DNA from: Prochlorococcus sp. AG-418-M08
GTDB taxonomy: Bacteria > Cyanobacteriota > Cyanobacteriia > PCC-6307 > Cyanobiaceae
DNA length: 64,000 nt
Direction of reading: 5' to 3'
Assembly: GCA_003213955.1 (NCBI GenBank)
Contig: QCMG01000001.1
Location: forward strand, 1-64,000
Both the position numbers and the translations under genes were made by a program. Every line of letters begins with the position of its first letter. Positions within the stretch are counted from its first letter, which is position 1. Under the pieces are notes generated by a model. It had not been told where the DNA came from, ran no database searches, and was given only the letters and a program-made list of their open reading frames with translations. Of this stretch, positions 40,334 through 49,423 are shown in pieces.

Positions 40334-41623
40334 TTGAATAACTTTAAAAATCTTAGAGGTACAGTAGATCTTCTACCTGATCAATTAATAAAGTGGCAAA
40401 ATGTTGAAAAAATAATATTAGAACAACTTTTCAGGTCCTCTGTAAAGGAAATTAGGACTCCAATACTAGAAATGACTGATTTATTCTTGCGAGGTATTGG
40501 AGAAGGAACTGATGTTGTTAGCAAAGAAATGTATACATTTTTAGATAGAGGTAAAAGGTCCTGCACATTAAGACCAGAGGGTACTGCCTCAGTTGCAAGA
40601 GCATTAATACAAAACGGATTATTGACTAAACCTTTTCAGAAACTTTGGTATATGGGACCAATGTTTAGATATGAGAGACCTCAAGCTGGAAGGCAAAGGC
40701 AGTTTCATCAGTTGGGCGTTGAATTTATCGGTTATGAATCTGTGAGGAGTGATATCGAGATTATTACATTGGCTTGGGATATTTTGGAAAAATTAGGAAT
40801 AAAAGAACTTAATCTTGAGATTAATACCTTAGGTGATCATGTTGACAGGTCAAATTTTCAAAAGGCATTTTTAAAATGGTTAGAAGTTAATAAAAACTCT
40901 TTAGATCAAGATTCTCAAAGGCGAATAGATAAGAACCCTTTAAGAATTTTAGATACTAAGAATATTAAAACAAAAAAAATCCTTGAAGATTCTCCAAGAT
41001 TATTTGACTTTTTGTCTGAAAAAAGTCTCGATAGATATTTAACCATTAAAGAAAAATTAAAACTTCTTAAAATACCGTTTATCGAAAATTTTAATTTAGT
41101 AAGAGGTTTGGATTATTACACACATACTGCATTTGAAATTACAAGTGGACTATTAGGTTCTCAAGCTACAGTATGTGGAGGAGGAAGATATGACAATTTG
41201 ATTAATCAAATGGGTGGGGCAGAAATTCCCGCAATAGGATTTGCAATTGGATTAGAAAGACTCATTCTATTGTCGGGTAATGAGCTTGAAAAAAGTAGAG
41301 AAACAGATATTTATATTGTGAATAAAGGCTCGAATGCTGAAACTTTGGCAATGCAGTTATCTAGAAAGTTAAGAAATTATAATCTGATAACAGAATTAGA
41401 CCTAAGTGGATCATCATTTTCAAAGCAACTTAAAAAAGCTAATAAATTAAAATCAAGATGTATCATTGTCATCGGAGATATTGAAGCACTTAAAAATGAA
41501 TTTGTTATTAGGCTTTTTATTAATGTCAATTCAAAAAATCAAGAAGAGACTATATCCTTTGGTGACGATATTAAATTAGATAATTGGCTTAAGAAAAATC
41601 TGCTTTCAACAGTTCTCCCATAA
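40334..41623 (+). CDS. hisS: Histidyl-tRNA synthetase
   Basis: A class II synthetase of 429 residues, with FKNLRGTVDLLPDQ at the start, motif 2 MFRYERPQAGRQRQFHQLGVE, the histidine-binding LVRGLDYYTHTAFEI and motif 3 PAIGFAIGLERLILL. The start is TTG at 40334. Two small unknown genes follow at 5 and 6 bases, so the three are probably one transcript. Confidence 0.96.
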   Translation: MNNFKNLRGTVDLLPDQLIKWQNVEKIILEQLFRSSVKEIRTPILEMTDLFLRGIGEGTDVVSKEMYTFLDRGKRSCTLRPEGTASVARALIQNGLLTKPFQKLWYMGPMFRYERPQAGRQRQFHQLGVEFIGYESVRSDIEIITLAWDILEKLGIKELNLEINTLGDHVDRSNFQKAFLKWLEVNKNSLDQDSQRRIDKNPLRILDTKNIKTKKILEDSPRLFDFLSEKSLDRYLTIKEKLKLLKIPFIENFNLVRGLDYYTHTAFEITSGLLGSQATVCGGGRYDNLINQMGGAEIPAIGFAIGLERLILLSGNELEKSRETDIYIVNKGSNAETLAMQLSRKLRNYNLITELDLSGSSFSKQLKKANKLKSRCIIVIGDIEALKNEFVIRLFINVNSKNQEETISFGDDIKLDNWLKKNLLSTVLP

Positions 41624-41628
41624 ATTTA

Positions 41629-41898
41629 ATGTTAATTTTACTTTTTTTCGCAATTGCTATTTATCTATATATTTTTTTTAGAGTATATAGATATAAAAAA
41701 TTATTAAAAAATAAAAAAATTATTTCTTTTAATAAAAATAATTTATATAAATGGATGAATCTGACTAAGAAAGAAAGATATAATTTGTCAAAAAAAGATT
41801 CTGCTTCTTATTTTAATAAAAGAAAAGTCCTATTAGATCAAATAAGAAAAGAATATAAAATTATTTCCAAAAAGGGGAAAAAAATATTGGATAGTTAG
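41629..41898 (+). CDS. Small single-span membrane protein, unknown
   Basis: An 89-residue protein with one N-terminal hydrophobic helix (about residues 2-18, ILLFFAIAIYLYIFF) followed by a strongly basic, Lys-rich soluble part, consistent with an inner-membrane protein whose tail faces the cytoplasm. I do not recognise a family. It begins 5 bases after hisS and precedes another unknown by 6 bases. Confidence 0.65.
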   Translation: MLILLFFAIAIYLYIFFRVYRYKKLLKNKKIISFNKNNLYKWMNLTKKERYNLSKKDSASYFNKRKVLLDQIRKEYKIISKKGKKILDS

Positions 41899-41904
41899 AA
41901 AAGT

Positions 41905-42207
41905 ATGAAAGTGATGTGGACTTCTAACAAACCCATTAATGGATTAAGACATTTTGTTTTAGTGAATAAGATTAAAGAAAAAAATAAAATAATAAATTTG
42001 ATGGTTTCTGTGATTGATGTAGAAATTAGCTTGAAAATTTCTAATGAGGAATTAACTAATAGTGGCGACTGGACTGAGGGGTGGTTATCTTTGCCAAAAG
42101 ATGAATCAATTACTTCAGATTATTTAGAATTCAAATTATCTATTAATTCAAAAGAAGAAATTAATAAAATTTTCATTAATAAAAATTCTATTTTTAATAT
42201 TTCTTAA
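41905..42207 (+). CDS. Hypothetical protein in hisS operon
   Basis: A 100-residue soluble protein with mixed strands, containing LRHFVLVNKIKEKNK, VSVIDVEISLKISNEEL and GDWTEGWLSLPKDESIT. No motif or family is recognised. Position suggests co-transcription with hisS and the 89-residue membrane protein. Confidence 0.65.
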   Translation: MKVMWTSNKPINGLRHFVLVNKIKEKNKIINLMVSVIDVEISLKISNEELTNSGDWTEGWLSLPKDESITSDYLEFKLSINSKEEINKIFINKNSIFNIS

Positions 42208-42342
42208 TTTAAAATTTAGAAAATATATTTATAAGACTCATCATAAAGACTATATTTTTATAAACTTAATATTTTTAAAAGTTTAATCCCCCTTTCAAAG
42301 TAAGAAGATAGACGTTATTAAGGATTAACAATATTTTTTTTA

Positions 42343-42579
42343 ATGTTAGGAAATATATGGCACTCATCTAATTATGCTGCAGAGTATTTAGATACGAATG
42401 AAAAAAGACTTTCTTATTTAAGGGAGAACGGCTTCTTCAAGCCAGGTATACATTGGAAAAGCTCTCCTTATGGACAAAAAAAACCTTGGAATCCTGAGGT
42501 TCTCTATAACACAGAATTATGTAAAAATATAATACATAAATATTATTCCGAAGAACAAACTAACCAAGAAGCAGCCTAA
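42343..42579 (+). CDS. Small protein with excisionase-like helix-turn-helix
   Basis: A 78-residue protein. The stretch YLDTNEKRLSYLRENGFF followed by KPGIHWKSS and KPWNPEVLYN has the spacing of small MerR/Xis-type DNA-binding proteins, where a recognition helix is followed by an aromatic PG.HW wing. No integrase or phage gene is nearby, so a mobile-element origin is not shown. The start is ATG at 42343, 135 bp after the hisS operon. Confidence 0.65.
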   Translation: MLGNIWHSSNYAAEYLDTNEKRLSYLRENGFFKPGIHWKSSPYGQKKPWNPEVLYNTELCKNIIHKYYSEEQTNQEAA

Positions 42580-42589
42580 ATAATTAAAG

Positions 42590-42623
42590 AGAAATTTAGG
42601 AAATAAATCCTAAGAAAATTTCT
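42590..42623. terminator. Imperfect hairpin between convergent small genes
   Basis: AGAAATTTAGGA and TCCTAAGAAAATTTCT pair with an internal bulge around a six-base loop. It lies exactly between the ends of the 78-residue gene (+) and the 70-residue gene (-), and could end transcription in both directions. The U-tract is weak, so the call is tentative. Confidence 0.4.
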
Positions 42624-42834
42624 AGTTAACTAAATTTTCACCCTTACATTCATTCAAAGTAGTTTGAAGTATTGGATATAAATTGATCATATTTATATAT
42701 TGATCTGATTTCCGATAATTTTTAGCAGCCTTTTTGTAATGTACTTCTGATTTCATTTCTAATGAAATTTTTTTTGAAGTTTTTTGTAAAGTTGTCATGA
42801 GAAGAGTTGTCATGAGAAGAGTTGTCTTATTCAC
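42622..42834 (-). CDS. Small hypothetical protein with duplicated start region
   Basis: A 70-residue frame (GTG at 42834). Its N-terminus is MTTLL repeated, because the DNA carries 2.5 copies of a 15-bp unit, so possible starts are the GTG or the ATGs at 42814 and 42799. The rest (KSEVHYKKAAKNYRKSDQYI and so on) is a basic helical sequence with no recognised family. No clear ribosome-binding site distinguishes the starts. The shortest form (58 residues) may be the native protein. Confidence 0.45.
   Translation of the reverse strand: MNKTTLLMTTLLMTTLQKTSKKISLEMKSEVHYKKAAKNYRKSDQYINMINLYPILQTTLNECKGENLVN
42791..42827. repeat. 15-bp tandem repeat, 2.5 copies
   Basis: The unit AGTTGTCATGAGAAG occurs twice in direct succession (42791-42805 and 42806-42820) and continues for seven more bases. 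It covers the start region of the minus-strand small gene and keeps its reading frame, adding MTTLL per copy. Confidence 0.9.
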
Positions 42835-43141
42835 TTTTTAGTAATTGATTAATAATGAGGCAATAATTTTTATGTTTTTATGACATAAATAACTAATAAT
42901 GTCAGCAAAGAGAGATTTTTTAAAAATATTTGTTTAAGTTATCCAAAAATAAATTGTTGAAAACTTTTGTAAAATCAACAAATATTAAGACTAATTCTAT
43001 CTTTTCAACATTGAAAACAAACATTCAAATTACTTTAAGTATTTATAACTAGGATTAACAACCTTTACAATTTTGTTATGAATTCAACTCTTTGATGAAA
43101 TATAAAGTATTCTCAAAACGTTTAAGCTAATCAATTCCTAA
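42835..43141. other. Gene-free leader region upstream of pcb
   Basis: About 307 bp without a credible gene. It holds the pcb promoter and 5' leader. Candidate -10 sequences toward pcb are TATAAC at 43044 and TATAAA at 43101; neither has an evident -35. An inverted repeat TTGTTGA (42953) / TCAACAA (42974) lies farther up. The 11-mer AGGATTAACAA at 43051 also occurs at 42321 before the 78-residue gene. Confidence 0.5.
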
Positions 43142-44200
43142 ATGCAAACCTATGGCAATCCAGATACTACCTATGGATGGTGGGCTGGTAATTCAGGTGT
43201 AGCAAATCGCTCAGGAAAATTCATTGCTGCTCACGTAGCTCATGCAGGATTAATTGTTTTCTGGGCCGGTGCTTTCACCCTTTTCGAACTTTCAAGATTT
43301 GACCCAAGCGTCCCAATGGGACACCAACCTCTAATCGTCCTTCCTCATTTAGCAACTCTTGGAATAGGGTTTGATGCTAATGGGGTCGCGATGGGAGATA
43401 CTAAACCTGTTCTCGCGATAGCAATAGTTCACTTAGTTTCTTCTATGGTTTTAGCCGCTGGAGGACTTTTACATTCTTTACTTCTTCCTGGAAATTTAGA
43501 GGATTCTGAAGTTGCTAGAGCTAGAAAATTCAATATTGAATGGGATAATCCAGATAAATTGACTTTTATTCTAGGACATCATCTAATTATTCTTGGATTC
43601 GCAGTTATTGCTTTCGTTGAATGGGCACGTGTTCACGGTATCTATGATCCAGCTATTGGTTCTGTAAGACAGGTTGAGTATGAATTAAACTTAGCCAAAA
43701 TTTGGAATCATCAAACAGACTTCTTAACTATTGATAGTCTTGAGGAAGTAATGGGCGGCCATGCTTTCCTAGCTTTTGTTGAGATTACTGGTGGTGCTTG
43801 GCATATTGCTACTAAGCAAGTTGGAGAATATACCAAATTCAAAGGTAAAGGACTTCTTTCTGCAGAAGCAGTTCTCTCTTGGTCTTTAGCAGGAATAGGC
43901 TGGATGGCTATTATTGCAGCCTTCTGGAGTGCAGCTAACACAACAGTTTATCCTACTGAATTCTTCGGTGAACCACTTGAATTGAAATTTAGTATTTCTC
44001 CCTACTGGGTTGATACTGTTGATCTACCCGATGGTGAATACACCTCAAGGGCGTGGTTAGCAAATGTTCATTACTATTTTGGTTTCTTCTTTATTCAGGG
44101 TCACCTTTGGCATGCATTAAGAGCATTAGGATTTGACTTTAAGAGAGTTACAAATGCTATCAGTAATATTGATAGTGCTACTGTTACTCTTAAAGATTAA
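43142..44200 (+). CDS. pcbA: Divinyl-chlorophyll a/b-binding antenna protein Pcb
   Basis: Pcb proteins form the membrane antenna of Prochlorococcus in place of phycobilisomes. The 352-residue protein has six hydrophobic helices with paired His residues ([65 protein letters not shown]). It lacks the large lumenal loop of PsbC, as in the IsiA/Pcb family. The codon use is richer in C-ending codons than its neighbours, consistent with high expression. A clear terminator follows. Confidence 0.95.
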   Translation: MQTYGNPDTTYGWWAGNSGVANRSGKFIAAHVAHAGLIVFWAGAFTLFELSRFDPSVPMGHQPLIVLPHLATLGIGFDANGVAMGDTKPVLAIAIVHLVSSMVLAAGGLLHSLLLPGNLEDSEVARARKFNIEWDNPDKLTFILGHHLIILGFAVIAFVEWARVHGIYDPAIGSVRQVEYELNLAKIWNHQTDFLTIDSLEEVMGGHAFLAFVEITGGAWHIATKQVGEYTKFKGKGLLSAEAVLSWSLAGIGWMAIIAAFWSAANTTVYPTEFFGEPLELKFSISPYWVDTVDLPDGEYTSRAWLANVHYYFGFFFIQGHLWHALRALGFDFKRVTNAISNIDSATVTLKD

Positions 44201-44223
44201 ATTTTAAATCACAAATAATATTT

Positions 44224-44255
44224 AAAGGTCTCATCAATTGAGGCCTTTTTTATTT
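44224..44255 (+). terminator. Intrinsic terminator of pcb
   Basis: AAAGGTCTCA pairs with TGAGGCCTTT (10 bp, one G-T) around the five-base loop TCAAT, followed by TTTATTT. It lies 24 bases after the pcb stop and isolates this strongly expressed gene from the downstream carrier. Confidence 0.85.
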
Positions 44256-44306
44256 GATAAAATTTATTTATTAAATTAGATTTGTAAAGTATTAAGTTTC
44301 AAATAA

Positions 44307-45680
44307 TTGAATATTTACTTCCTACAAAATAAAGATATTTCATCGAATTCTCTACTGATAAGTCTAATAGGATTTTTGATAATAGGTTTCTTCTTGATTT
44401 TTGGAAGAAAATTTAAACTTGCTGTTCAATTAGAAAGATTTGGATTACCAATAGCTGTTATTTCTGGAGTCGTAGGAATATCGATAGGTCCCTATGGTCT
44501 AATAAATATCTTGTCTAAGGAGACTACAAATGTCTGGAGTAATTTTCCTACTCCTCTTCTGTCTCTTGTATTTGCAACATTAATGATGGGCAGGCCAATT
44601 CCAAATATTAATGGTTTAGTGAGACCAATAGTTAATCAGTTCTTACTGGCGCTTTCATTGGGCTTTGGCCAATTTTTTGTAGGAGGATTAGTTGTGAAAT
44701 ACTTTTTGTCTCTTTTTATGGAAACAAATCCTTTAATGGGATGTCTAATAGAGGTTGGTTTTGAAGGAGGTCATGGTGCTGCATCTATCATGGGACAAAG
44801 TTTTAATAGACTTGGATTCTCAGATGGCTTAGACCTTGGCCTTGCAATGGCAACAATGGGTCTTTTATCGTCTTCACTATTAGGTAGCATATTTATTTTT
44901 ATAGGTAGAACTTTAGGAATTTCAGATACAGAGGAGATTGTTGAAACAAAGGATAATGAAAATTTAAATATAAAGAAAGGATTTTTCTCAGATTTGAAAA
45001 TTTTATTAATTAACCTTGGCTTTGTAGGGTTGGCAATTTCTTTTGGTGTTTTGATGCTTACCCTTCTTAGGAATATTTCAAACTACTTTGGGGAATTTTC
45101 AAAAGAGGTGATTTTATCACTTCCTGTATTTCCATTCATTCTTATAGGATCACTTTTGATAAGATATATCTTAGAAAAAACAAATAATACAGAGTTTATA
45201 TCTAATATTCTACAAAGAGAAGTTGGTATATTATCTACAGATTTATTAATTTTTACAGCTATGGCAAGTTTAAATATTGCTATTGTTTTTGAGAATTGGA
45301 GATTGATTTTTGCACTGACTATTTTTGGGTTGAGTTGGAATTTAATTTGCATTGCTTTTTTTGCATACTTTGTATTTGAAAAAAACTGGTTTGAGAGGAG
45401 TTTAATAGAATTTGGAAATTCAACTGGTGTAGTAGCATCTGGACTGCTTCTTTTAAGACTCGCAGATCCTAAAAATATTTCTAAAACTCTTCCTATTTTT
45501 ACATCCAAGCAACTTTTTGCTCAGTTAATTTTATCAGGAGGATTTTTTACAGTACTAGCTCCATTAATGATTTCAAAAATAGGATTAGATTATTGGACAG
45601 AGATATGTGCATTAATAACTCTTTTTGTTAGTTTCTTCGCTTTTATATTTAACAATAGGATTTCTGCAAGTTACGAATAA
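44307..45680 (+). CDS. GltS-like sodium:glutamate symporter family protein
   Basis: A polytopic membrane protein of 457 residues with about 11-12 hydrophobic segments. The stretch VGFEGGHGAASIMGQSF corresponds to the conserved Gly-rich loop of GltS carriers, and the second half has an equivalent region near EFGNSTGVVASGLLLLRLAD, the usual inverted repeat. The substrate is not readable; glutamate is only the family precedent. The start is TTG at 44307. A short spacer after the pcb terminator must hold its promoter. Confidence 0.75.
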   Translation: MNIYFLQNKDISSNSLLISLIGFLIIGFFLIFGRKFKLAVQLERFGLPIAVISGVVGISIGPYGLINILSKETTNVWSNFPTPLLSLVFATLMMGRPIPNINGLVRPIVNQFLLALSLGFGQFFVGGLVVKYFLSLFMETNPLMGCLIEVGFEGGHGAASIMGQSFNRLGFSDGLDLGLAMATMGLLSSSLLGSIFIFIGRTLGISDTEEIVETKDNENLNIKKGFFSDLKILLINLGFVGLAISFGVLMLTLLRNISNYFGEFSKEVILSLPVFPFILIGSLLIRYILEKTNNTEFISNILQREVGILSTDLLIFTAMASLNIAIVFENWRLIFALTIFGLSWNLICIAFFAYFVFEKNWFERSLIEFGNSTGVVASGLLLLRLADPKNISKTLPIFTSKQLFAQLILSGGFFTVLAPLMISKIGLDYWTEICALITLFVSFFAFIFNNRISASYE

Positions 45681-45718
45681 GAAGTTAAGTTATTATAAAA
45701 GTATATTTTTCTTAACTC

Positions 45719-45976
45719 ATGTCCCATACCTCATATGATATTCCTCCTCAAGAGAACAAAGAAAAATGGTTCAGAAGCCACTTACTTGGTAGAGAGATTG
45801 AACTTGGAGAATTATATAGTCTTGGATTTAATGATCTAGATTTAATTATGGCTGAAACTGCAGAAATTAGAAGCGATATTGAATTTAAAGAAAAAAATAT
45901 TGGGAAATTTAGAACCGCTGGATATTTTTTAGAATTAGCAAGAATTATCGAAAAAAGAAAATTGCTAGATAGCTAA
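45719..45976 (+). CDS. Small conserved-looking hypothetical protein
   Basis: An 85-residue soluble, charged helical protein (GREIELGELYSLGFNDLDLI continuing to RTAGYFLELARIIEKR). No family is recognised. Its stop overlaps the convergent GST-like gene by 4 bases. Confidence 0.65.
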   Translation: MSHTSYDIPPQENKEKWFRSHLLGREIELGELYSLGFNDLDLIMAETAEIRSDIEFKEKNIGKFRTAGYFLELARIIEKRKLLDS

Positions 45977-46632
45977 TTAAATGGGAAATAATCTTTATTA
46001 GAAGATGGTTTCCATGGATCATATTTATGCATTAATTTTTTAAAGTGTAGATGGTTTTCGAAATAATTTAACCACTCTTTTATTGGATCATCAAAATAGC
46101 TGGTTTTCTTTTGACTCTCACAAGCAATTCTGAATTGCCTTACGAATGGCCAAATACACCAATCAGCAATAGAAGGTTTATCTCCAATAAGCCATTTGTT
46201 ATTGATAAGTTTTTTATTCCATTTTCTTATGAATTTCTTAGCTTCCACGAAATGATAATCTTCTAGATTTTTATTAAATCTTGCTGAATATTTAAAACGA
46301 TCCAAATGATATTTAAAACCATGATCATTTTCGGAAATAATTTCTAAAATTTTTTCCTCATTACTATTTGAAATGTATAGGTTTTTTATATTTTTCTTTT
46401 TTGACTCTGAAAGTGCCCAGATTATAATGTCTAAACTTTCTTCTATAACTTCATTATTTTTTTTTAATAGAATTGGAACAGTTTTAGTACTTGATTTGTT
46501 TATAAATTCTATAGGCTTATTCTTTAAATCAACTTCTCTTATTTCTAGCTTAATTTCGCAAATTAATAATGCCCATCTAACTCGAATTGCATATGGACAT
46601 CTACGAAATGAATATAAAATATCTGTTGTCAT
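45973..46632 (-). CDS. Glutathione S-transferase-like protein
   Basis: The 219-residue protein starts with a thioredoxin-like fold: ILYSFRRCPYAIRVRWALL with a glutaredoxin-type CPYA, then KTVPILLKKNNEVIEESLDII, where the cis-Pro and the SLDI glutathione-gamma-Glu site are seen. The C-terminal helical domain has SIADWCIWPFVRQF. This is typical of omega-like or uncharacterised cyanobacterial GSTs. The substrate is unknown. Confidence 0.85.
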   Translation of the reverse strand: MTTDILYSFRRCPYAIRVRWALLICEIKLEIREVDLKNKPIEFINKSSTKTVPILLKKNNEVIEESLDIIIWALSESKKKNIKNLYISNSNEEKILEIISENDHGFKYHLDRFKYSARFNKNLEDYHFVEAKKFIRKWNKKLINNKWLIGDKPSIADWCIWPFVRQFRIACESQKKTSYFDDPIKEWLNYFENHLHFKKLMHKYDPWKPSSNKDYFPFN

Positions 46633-46706
46633 TTTGTAAAAAATTTAAAATTTTTTGATTCTTTTAGTATCATTTACTTAGGAATAAAATTAATTTTACA
46701 TCGCAA

Positions 46707-47249
46707 ATGGCGGGATATGTTTACCTTATAAGAGTTGGAGATCTTTATCGTATTGGTAAGACAGATAATCTTGATAAGAAAATTAGAAAACTAAAGCCAG
46801 ATGAATTACTGACTTCCATACTGACTAAGGAACCTGAGACACTTGAAGCTAGGTTATTAAGAAAATATAAATCTCAAAGAATTCCTGAAACTGGATATTT
46901 AAAGCTCACTAAAGGGCAAATATCTGAATGTAAAAAACAATTTCAATTAAAAGGTAATTTACCTCATACGCTTGATGCTGAAGTTTCTATAACTTTGTTC
47001 GCATCTTTATTATTATTTGGGGCAAATTTTTTAATTCTAAATTATCTTAATGTCGGATTTTTAAGAAATATTTCCTATTCATTTGGTGTGGCATCGATAC
47101 CTATGATTATATTATTTCTTACCGGCAGTTTTGGAGGATATTTTTCTGAAGATTTATCTCTATTCTCATTATTAACGAATCGTATAAAAGGATTTTTTAT
47201 AGCCATTGCGATGATAACACTTGCTTTTTTAATGTTCAGACTAAATTAA
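46707..47249 (+). CDS. GIY-YIG-like (T5orf172-type) domain fused to membrane segments
   Basis: The first 80 residues fit a small GIY-YIG nuclease-like module: YVYLIRVGDLYRIGKTDNLDKKIRKL, with the second triad as RIG, then an ARLLRKY helix and a TGYLKL strand. The next 100 residues are mostly hydrophobic with three likely membrane helices (about 95-115, 122-142, 155-178). The combination is unusual; the GIY-YIG part may serve as a binding module rather than a nuclease. The stop shares a TTAA with the convergent SDR. Confidence 0.7.
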   Translation: MAGYVYLIRVGDLYRIGKTDNLDKKIRKLKPDELLTSILTKEPETLEARLLRKYKSQRIPETGYLKLTKGQISECKKQFQLKGNLPHTLDAEVSITLFASLLLFGANFLILNYLNVGFLRNISYSFGVASIPMIILFLTGSFGGYFSEDLSLFSLLTNRIKGFFIAIAMITLAFLMFRLN

Positions 47250-47953
47250 ATTTCATGATTACAATTTAAAGCTATCTCAAATGGAACAGACTGTGTTGGT
47301 AATTTTAGAATTGTAGAACATATCTCAGCGATGTCTTCTGGTTGAGTCATTTTTGTCTTTTCTATTGATGATATATTCTCAGCCATTTTTGTATTAACCC
47401 AACTTGGACATATAGCAGTAACTCTAATATTTTTTTCCCAACCTTTGTTCTTCATAGTTTGGCAAAGGCTCATTAAAGCGAATTTTGATGAGGAATATGC
47501 AGCTAAATCTCCTTTGGACCTTTTGCCACTCATTGAGACTAAAACAATTATTCTTCCATTATTAGCCTGAGATAAATGTTCCCAGGAAAGTCTGCATAAA
47601 TTCCAAATGGCTAAAAAATTAATATTTAAAGTATTCATAATTTCATCTTCATCTTCATCTTTATATAAGAAAGGAATCTTTGAAAGTATTCCTGAACAGT
47701 TTATTAAAGTATCAAAACCTCCAAATTTATTTATTGTATTTTTGATCCATTTTTTGGCGGATAATTTATCTGATGCATCATATTTATTAATGAGAATTTT
47801 TTCGTTAGGCCATAAATCCGGATCAATAATGCTTCCTTTAATGGACTCTAAATTTCTTATTCCAATACTAATTCTATTCCCATTTTTTAATTCTCTATGT
47901 GCAATATTTATGCCTATTCCTCTACTGGCTCCACTTATTAAGATCGTTCTCAT
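47246..47953 (-). CDS. Short-chain dehydrogenase/reductase
   Basis: A 235-residue SDR with the cofactor loop ISGASRGIGINIA, the NAG-like NCSG and the catalytic Ser-Tyr-Lys set in VLVSMSGKRSKGDLAAYSSSKFAL. The acidic/basic residue choice after the first strand does not settle NADH versus NADPH. The substrate is unknown. The lycopene cyclase gene lies 7 bases upstream on the same strand, so the two may be co-transcribed. Confidence 0.88.
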   Translation of the reverse strand: MRTILISGASRGIGINIAHRELKNGNRISIGIRNLESIKGSIIDPDLWPNEKILINKYDASDKLSAKKWIKNTINKFGGFDTLINCSGILSKIPFLYKDEDEDEIMNTLNINFLAIWNLCRLSWEHLSQANNGRIIVLVSMSGKRSKGDLAAYSSSKFALMSLCQTMKNKGWEKNIRVTAICPSWVNTKMAENISSIEKTKMTQPEDIAEICSTILKLPTQSVPFEIALNCNHEI

Positions 47954-47960
47954 TTTTTAA

Positions 47961-49244
47961 TTAAATATTTGGGAAAACTATCCTTAGCAACATTTTGAAT
48001 TCTTTACCATGCATAATCATTAAACCTTTTTTGACACTCCAAGGAGCTCTTATAAACATTATGCACATTGCATAAACTATTTCTCTTAAGGATAATGTAT
48101 CTGTAAGAAATCCATACCATTGAGTTTTTGGTAATTTAAAGAAACTACCAAAAAATTCTCTTAATAATTTCTCATCAAATCTCATTAGTTTTTCTAAGCC
48201 AAATTGGTAAATTGATTTCTTTCTTATTAATTCTTTGGGCCATAAACTCTCCCATCCTTTTTTTGCAATATTAAAAGTGCTTAAATTTTTATCATTCATT
48301 GCTAGTGAAATGGCTTTTGCTACAAGCGGAGCTCTTCTAAGGACATTACCAATTAAATATCCAGAGGCTGGATGTACCATTGATGCAGCTCCACCGTACC
48401 CTAATATTTGTTGTTTAAAGTCTGGGATAGGCATATTCATGGGTAAAAACAAACCTAGTTCTTCATGTTGCATGCTAGTAATTGAGATATTTCTGTAAGT
48501 AAGCCTTTTCTCTAACCTTTCTTTTAAATTTTCCATTGTTAGAGGATTTACTAATCCAAGAGAAGTTTCTTCAAGAAAATACTTTCCATTACCCATATCC
48601 ATTGCATACAAAAAAGTAGGAGGTTCTTTTCTTTGCTCCTCATTTAAATGATCATTACGGTAATCCATTAAGACAAATTGACCTTTTTTTAGTGGAGGCT
48701 TACTGAAACTTCCTACTATCCCGTAACAAGTCTGAACTGCTAATGGGCCGCATGATTTTAATTTTAGAAATACAGGATCATATCCTGTAGCATCTACAAC
48801 TAATCTTGCTGAATAAGTTTTCCCATCATTTGTTGAAACTGTACTTTTATATTTATGAAATTGAATTTTCTCTGCGAACCCCTCATGCCATTTAATACAG
48901 GACTTATTACATTCATTTAACCAGTAACTATGTAATTTCTTTTTATCAAATAATCCATAATCCAAAGAGTGCTCCGTTGCTTTATTCTCAAAGTGATGTT
49001 CCTCAAGAGAACCATGCCCGAAAAAACTAACGGTATTTTTCCATCTATATTCAAGTAAATCCTGAAGCCCAAGTTGATCAACTTCTTTGCCCCAAATACC
49101 ATAAGTATTTGGCCAAGGTTCATCAGGACCATTGGGGGAAAGAACCTCAACATCCAATTTCTCTTTTCCTAAAGCTGAAGCAATCGCCATTCCTGCAGGC
49201 CCTGCGCCCAAAACTAGTACATCTGGCAATCTTTTGGAAGACAT
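47961..49244 (-). CDS. crtL: Lycopene cyclase, CrtL type (probably epsilon)
   Basis: CrtL cyclases close the ionone rings of carotenoids. The 427-residue flavoprotein has the dinucleotide loop VLGAGPAGMAIASALG, PWPNTYGIWGKEVDQLGL, VVDATGYDPVF and YGGAASMVHPASGYLIG. Prochlorococcus carries two CrtL enzymes; the MED4 copy near pcb, as here, is the epsilon/bifunctional type used for alpha-carotene. I base epsilon on that remembered location, so it is less sure than the family. Confidence 0.85.
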   Translation of the reverse strand: MSSKRLPDVLVLGAGPAGMAIASALGKEKLDVEVLSPNGPDEPWPNTYGIWGKEVDQLGLQDLLEYRWKNTVSFFGHGSLEEHHFENKATEHSLDYGLFDKKKLHSYWLNECNKSCIKWHEGFAEKIQFHKYKSTVSTNDGKTYSARLVVDATGYDPVFLKLKSCGPLAVQTCYGIVGSFSKPPLKKGQFVLMDYRNDHLNEEQRKEPPTFLYAMDMGNGKYFLEETSLGLVNPLTMENLKERLEKRLTYRNISITSMQHEELGLFLPMNMPIPDFKQQILGYGGAASMVHPASGYLIGNVLRRAPLVAKAISLAMNDKNLSTFNIAKKGWESLWPKELIRKKSIYQFGLEKLMRFDEKLLREFFGSFFKLPKTQWYGFLTDTLSLREIVYAMCIMFIRAPWSVKKGLMIMHGKEFKMLLRIVFPNI

Positions 49245-49423
49245 TAATTATAAATTCTGCAGTTAAAAAAGTTTTTAGAAAAATAAAAAATATGTGAAAC
49301 TTCATTTTTATAATTCATTCAAAATTCTGTAATAAGAATAAATTTAATAATAAGCAAGAGACTCTATAACTAGTTCCTATTTTCAAAGTGTTTTAACAAT
49401 AATTTATAAGATTACGAATGAAA

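Noticed and set aside
42953-42980. Inverted repeat TTGTTGA/TCAACAA upstream of pcb as an operator
   Set aside because: Only 7-bp arms with a wide spacer in AT-rich DNA; kept as a remark only.
47607-47960. 117-aa plus-strand ORF opposite the SDR
   Set aside because: The SDR motifs on the minus strand explain the sequence.
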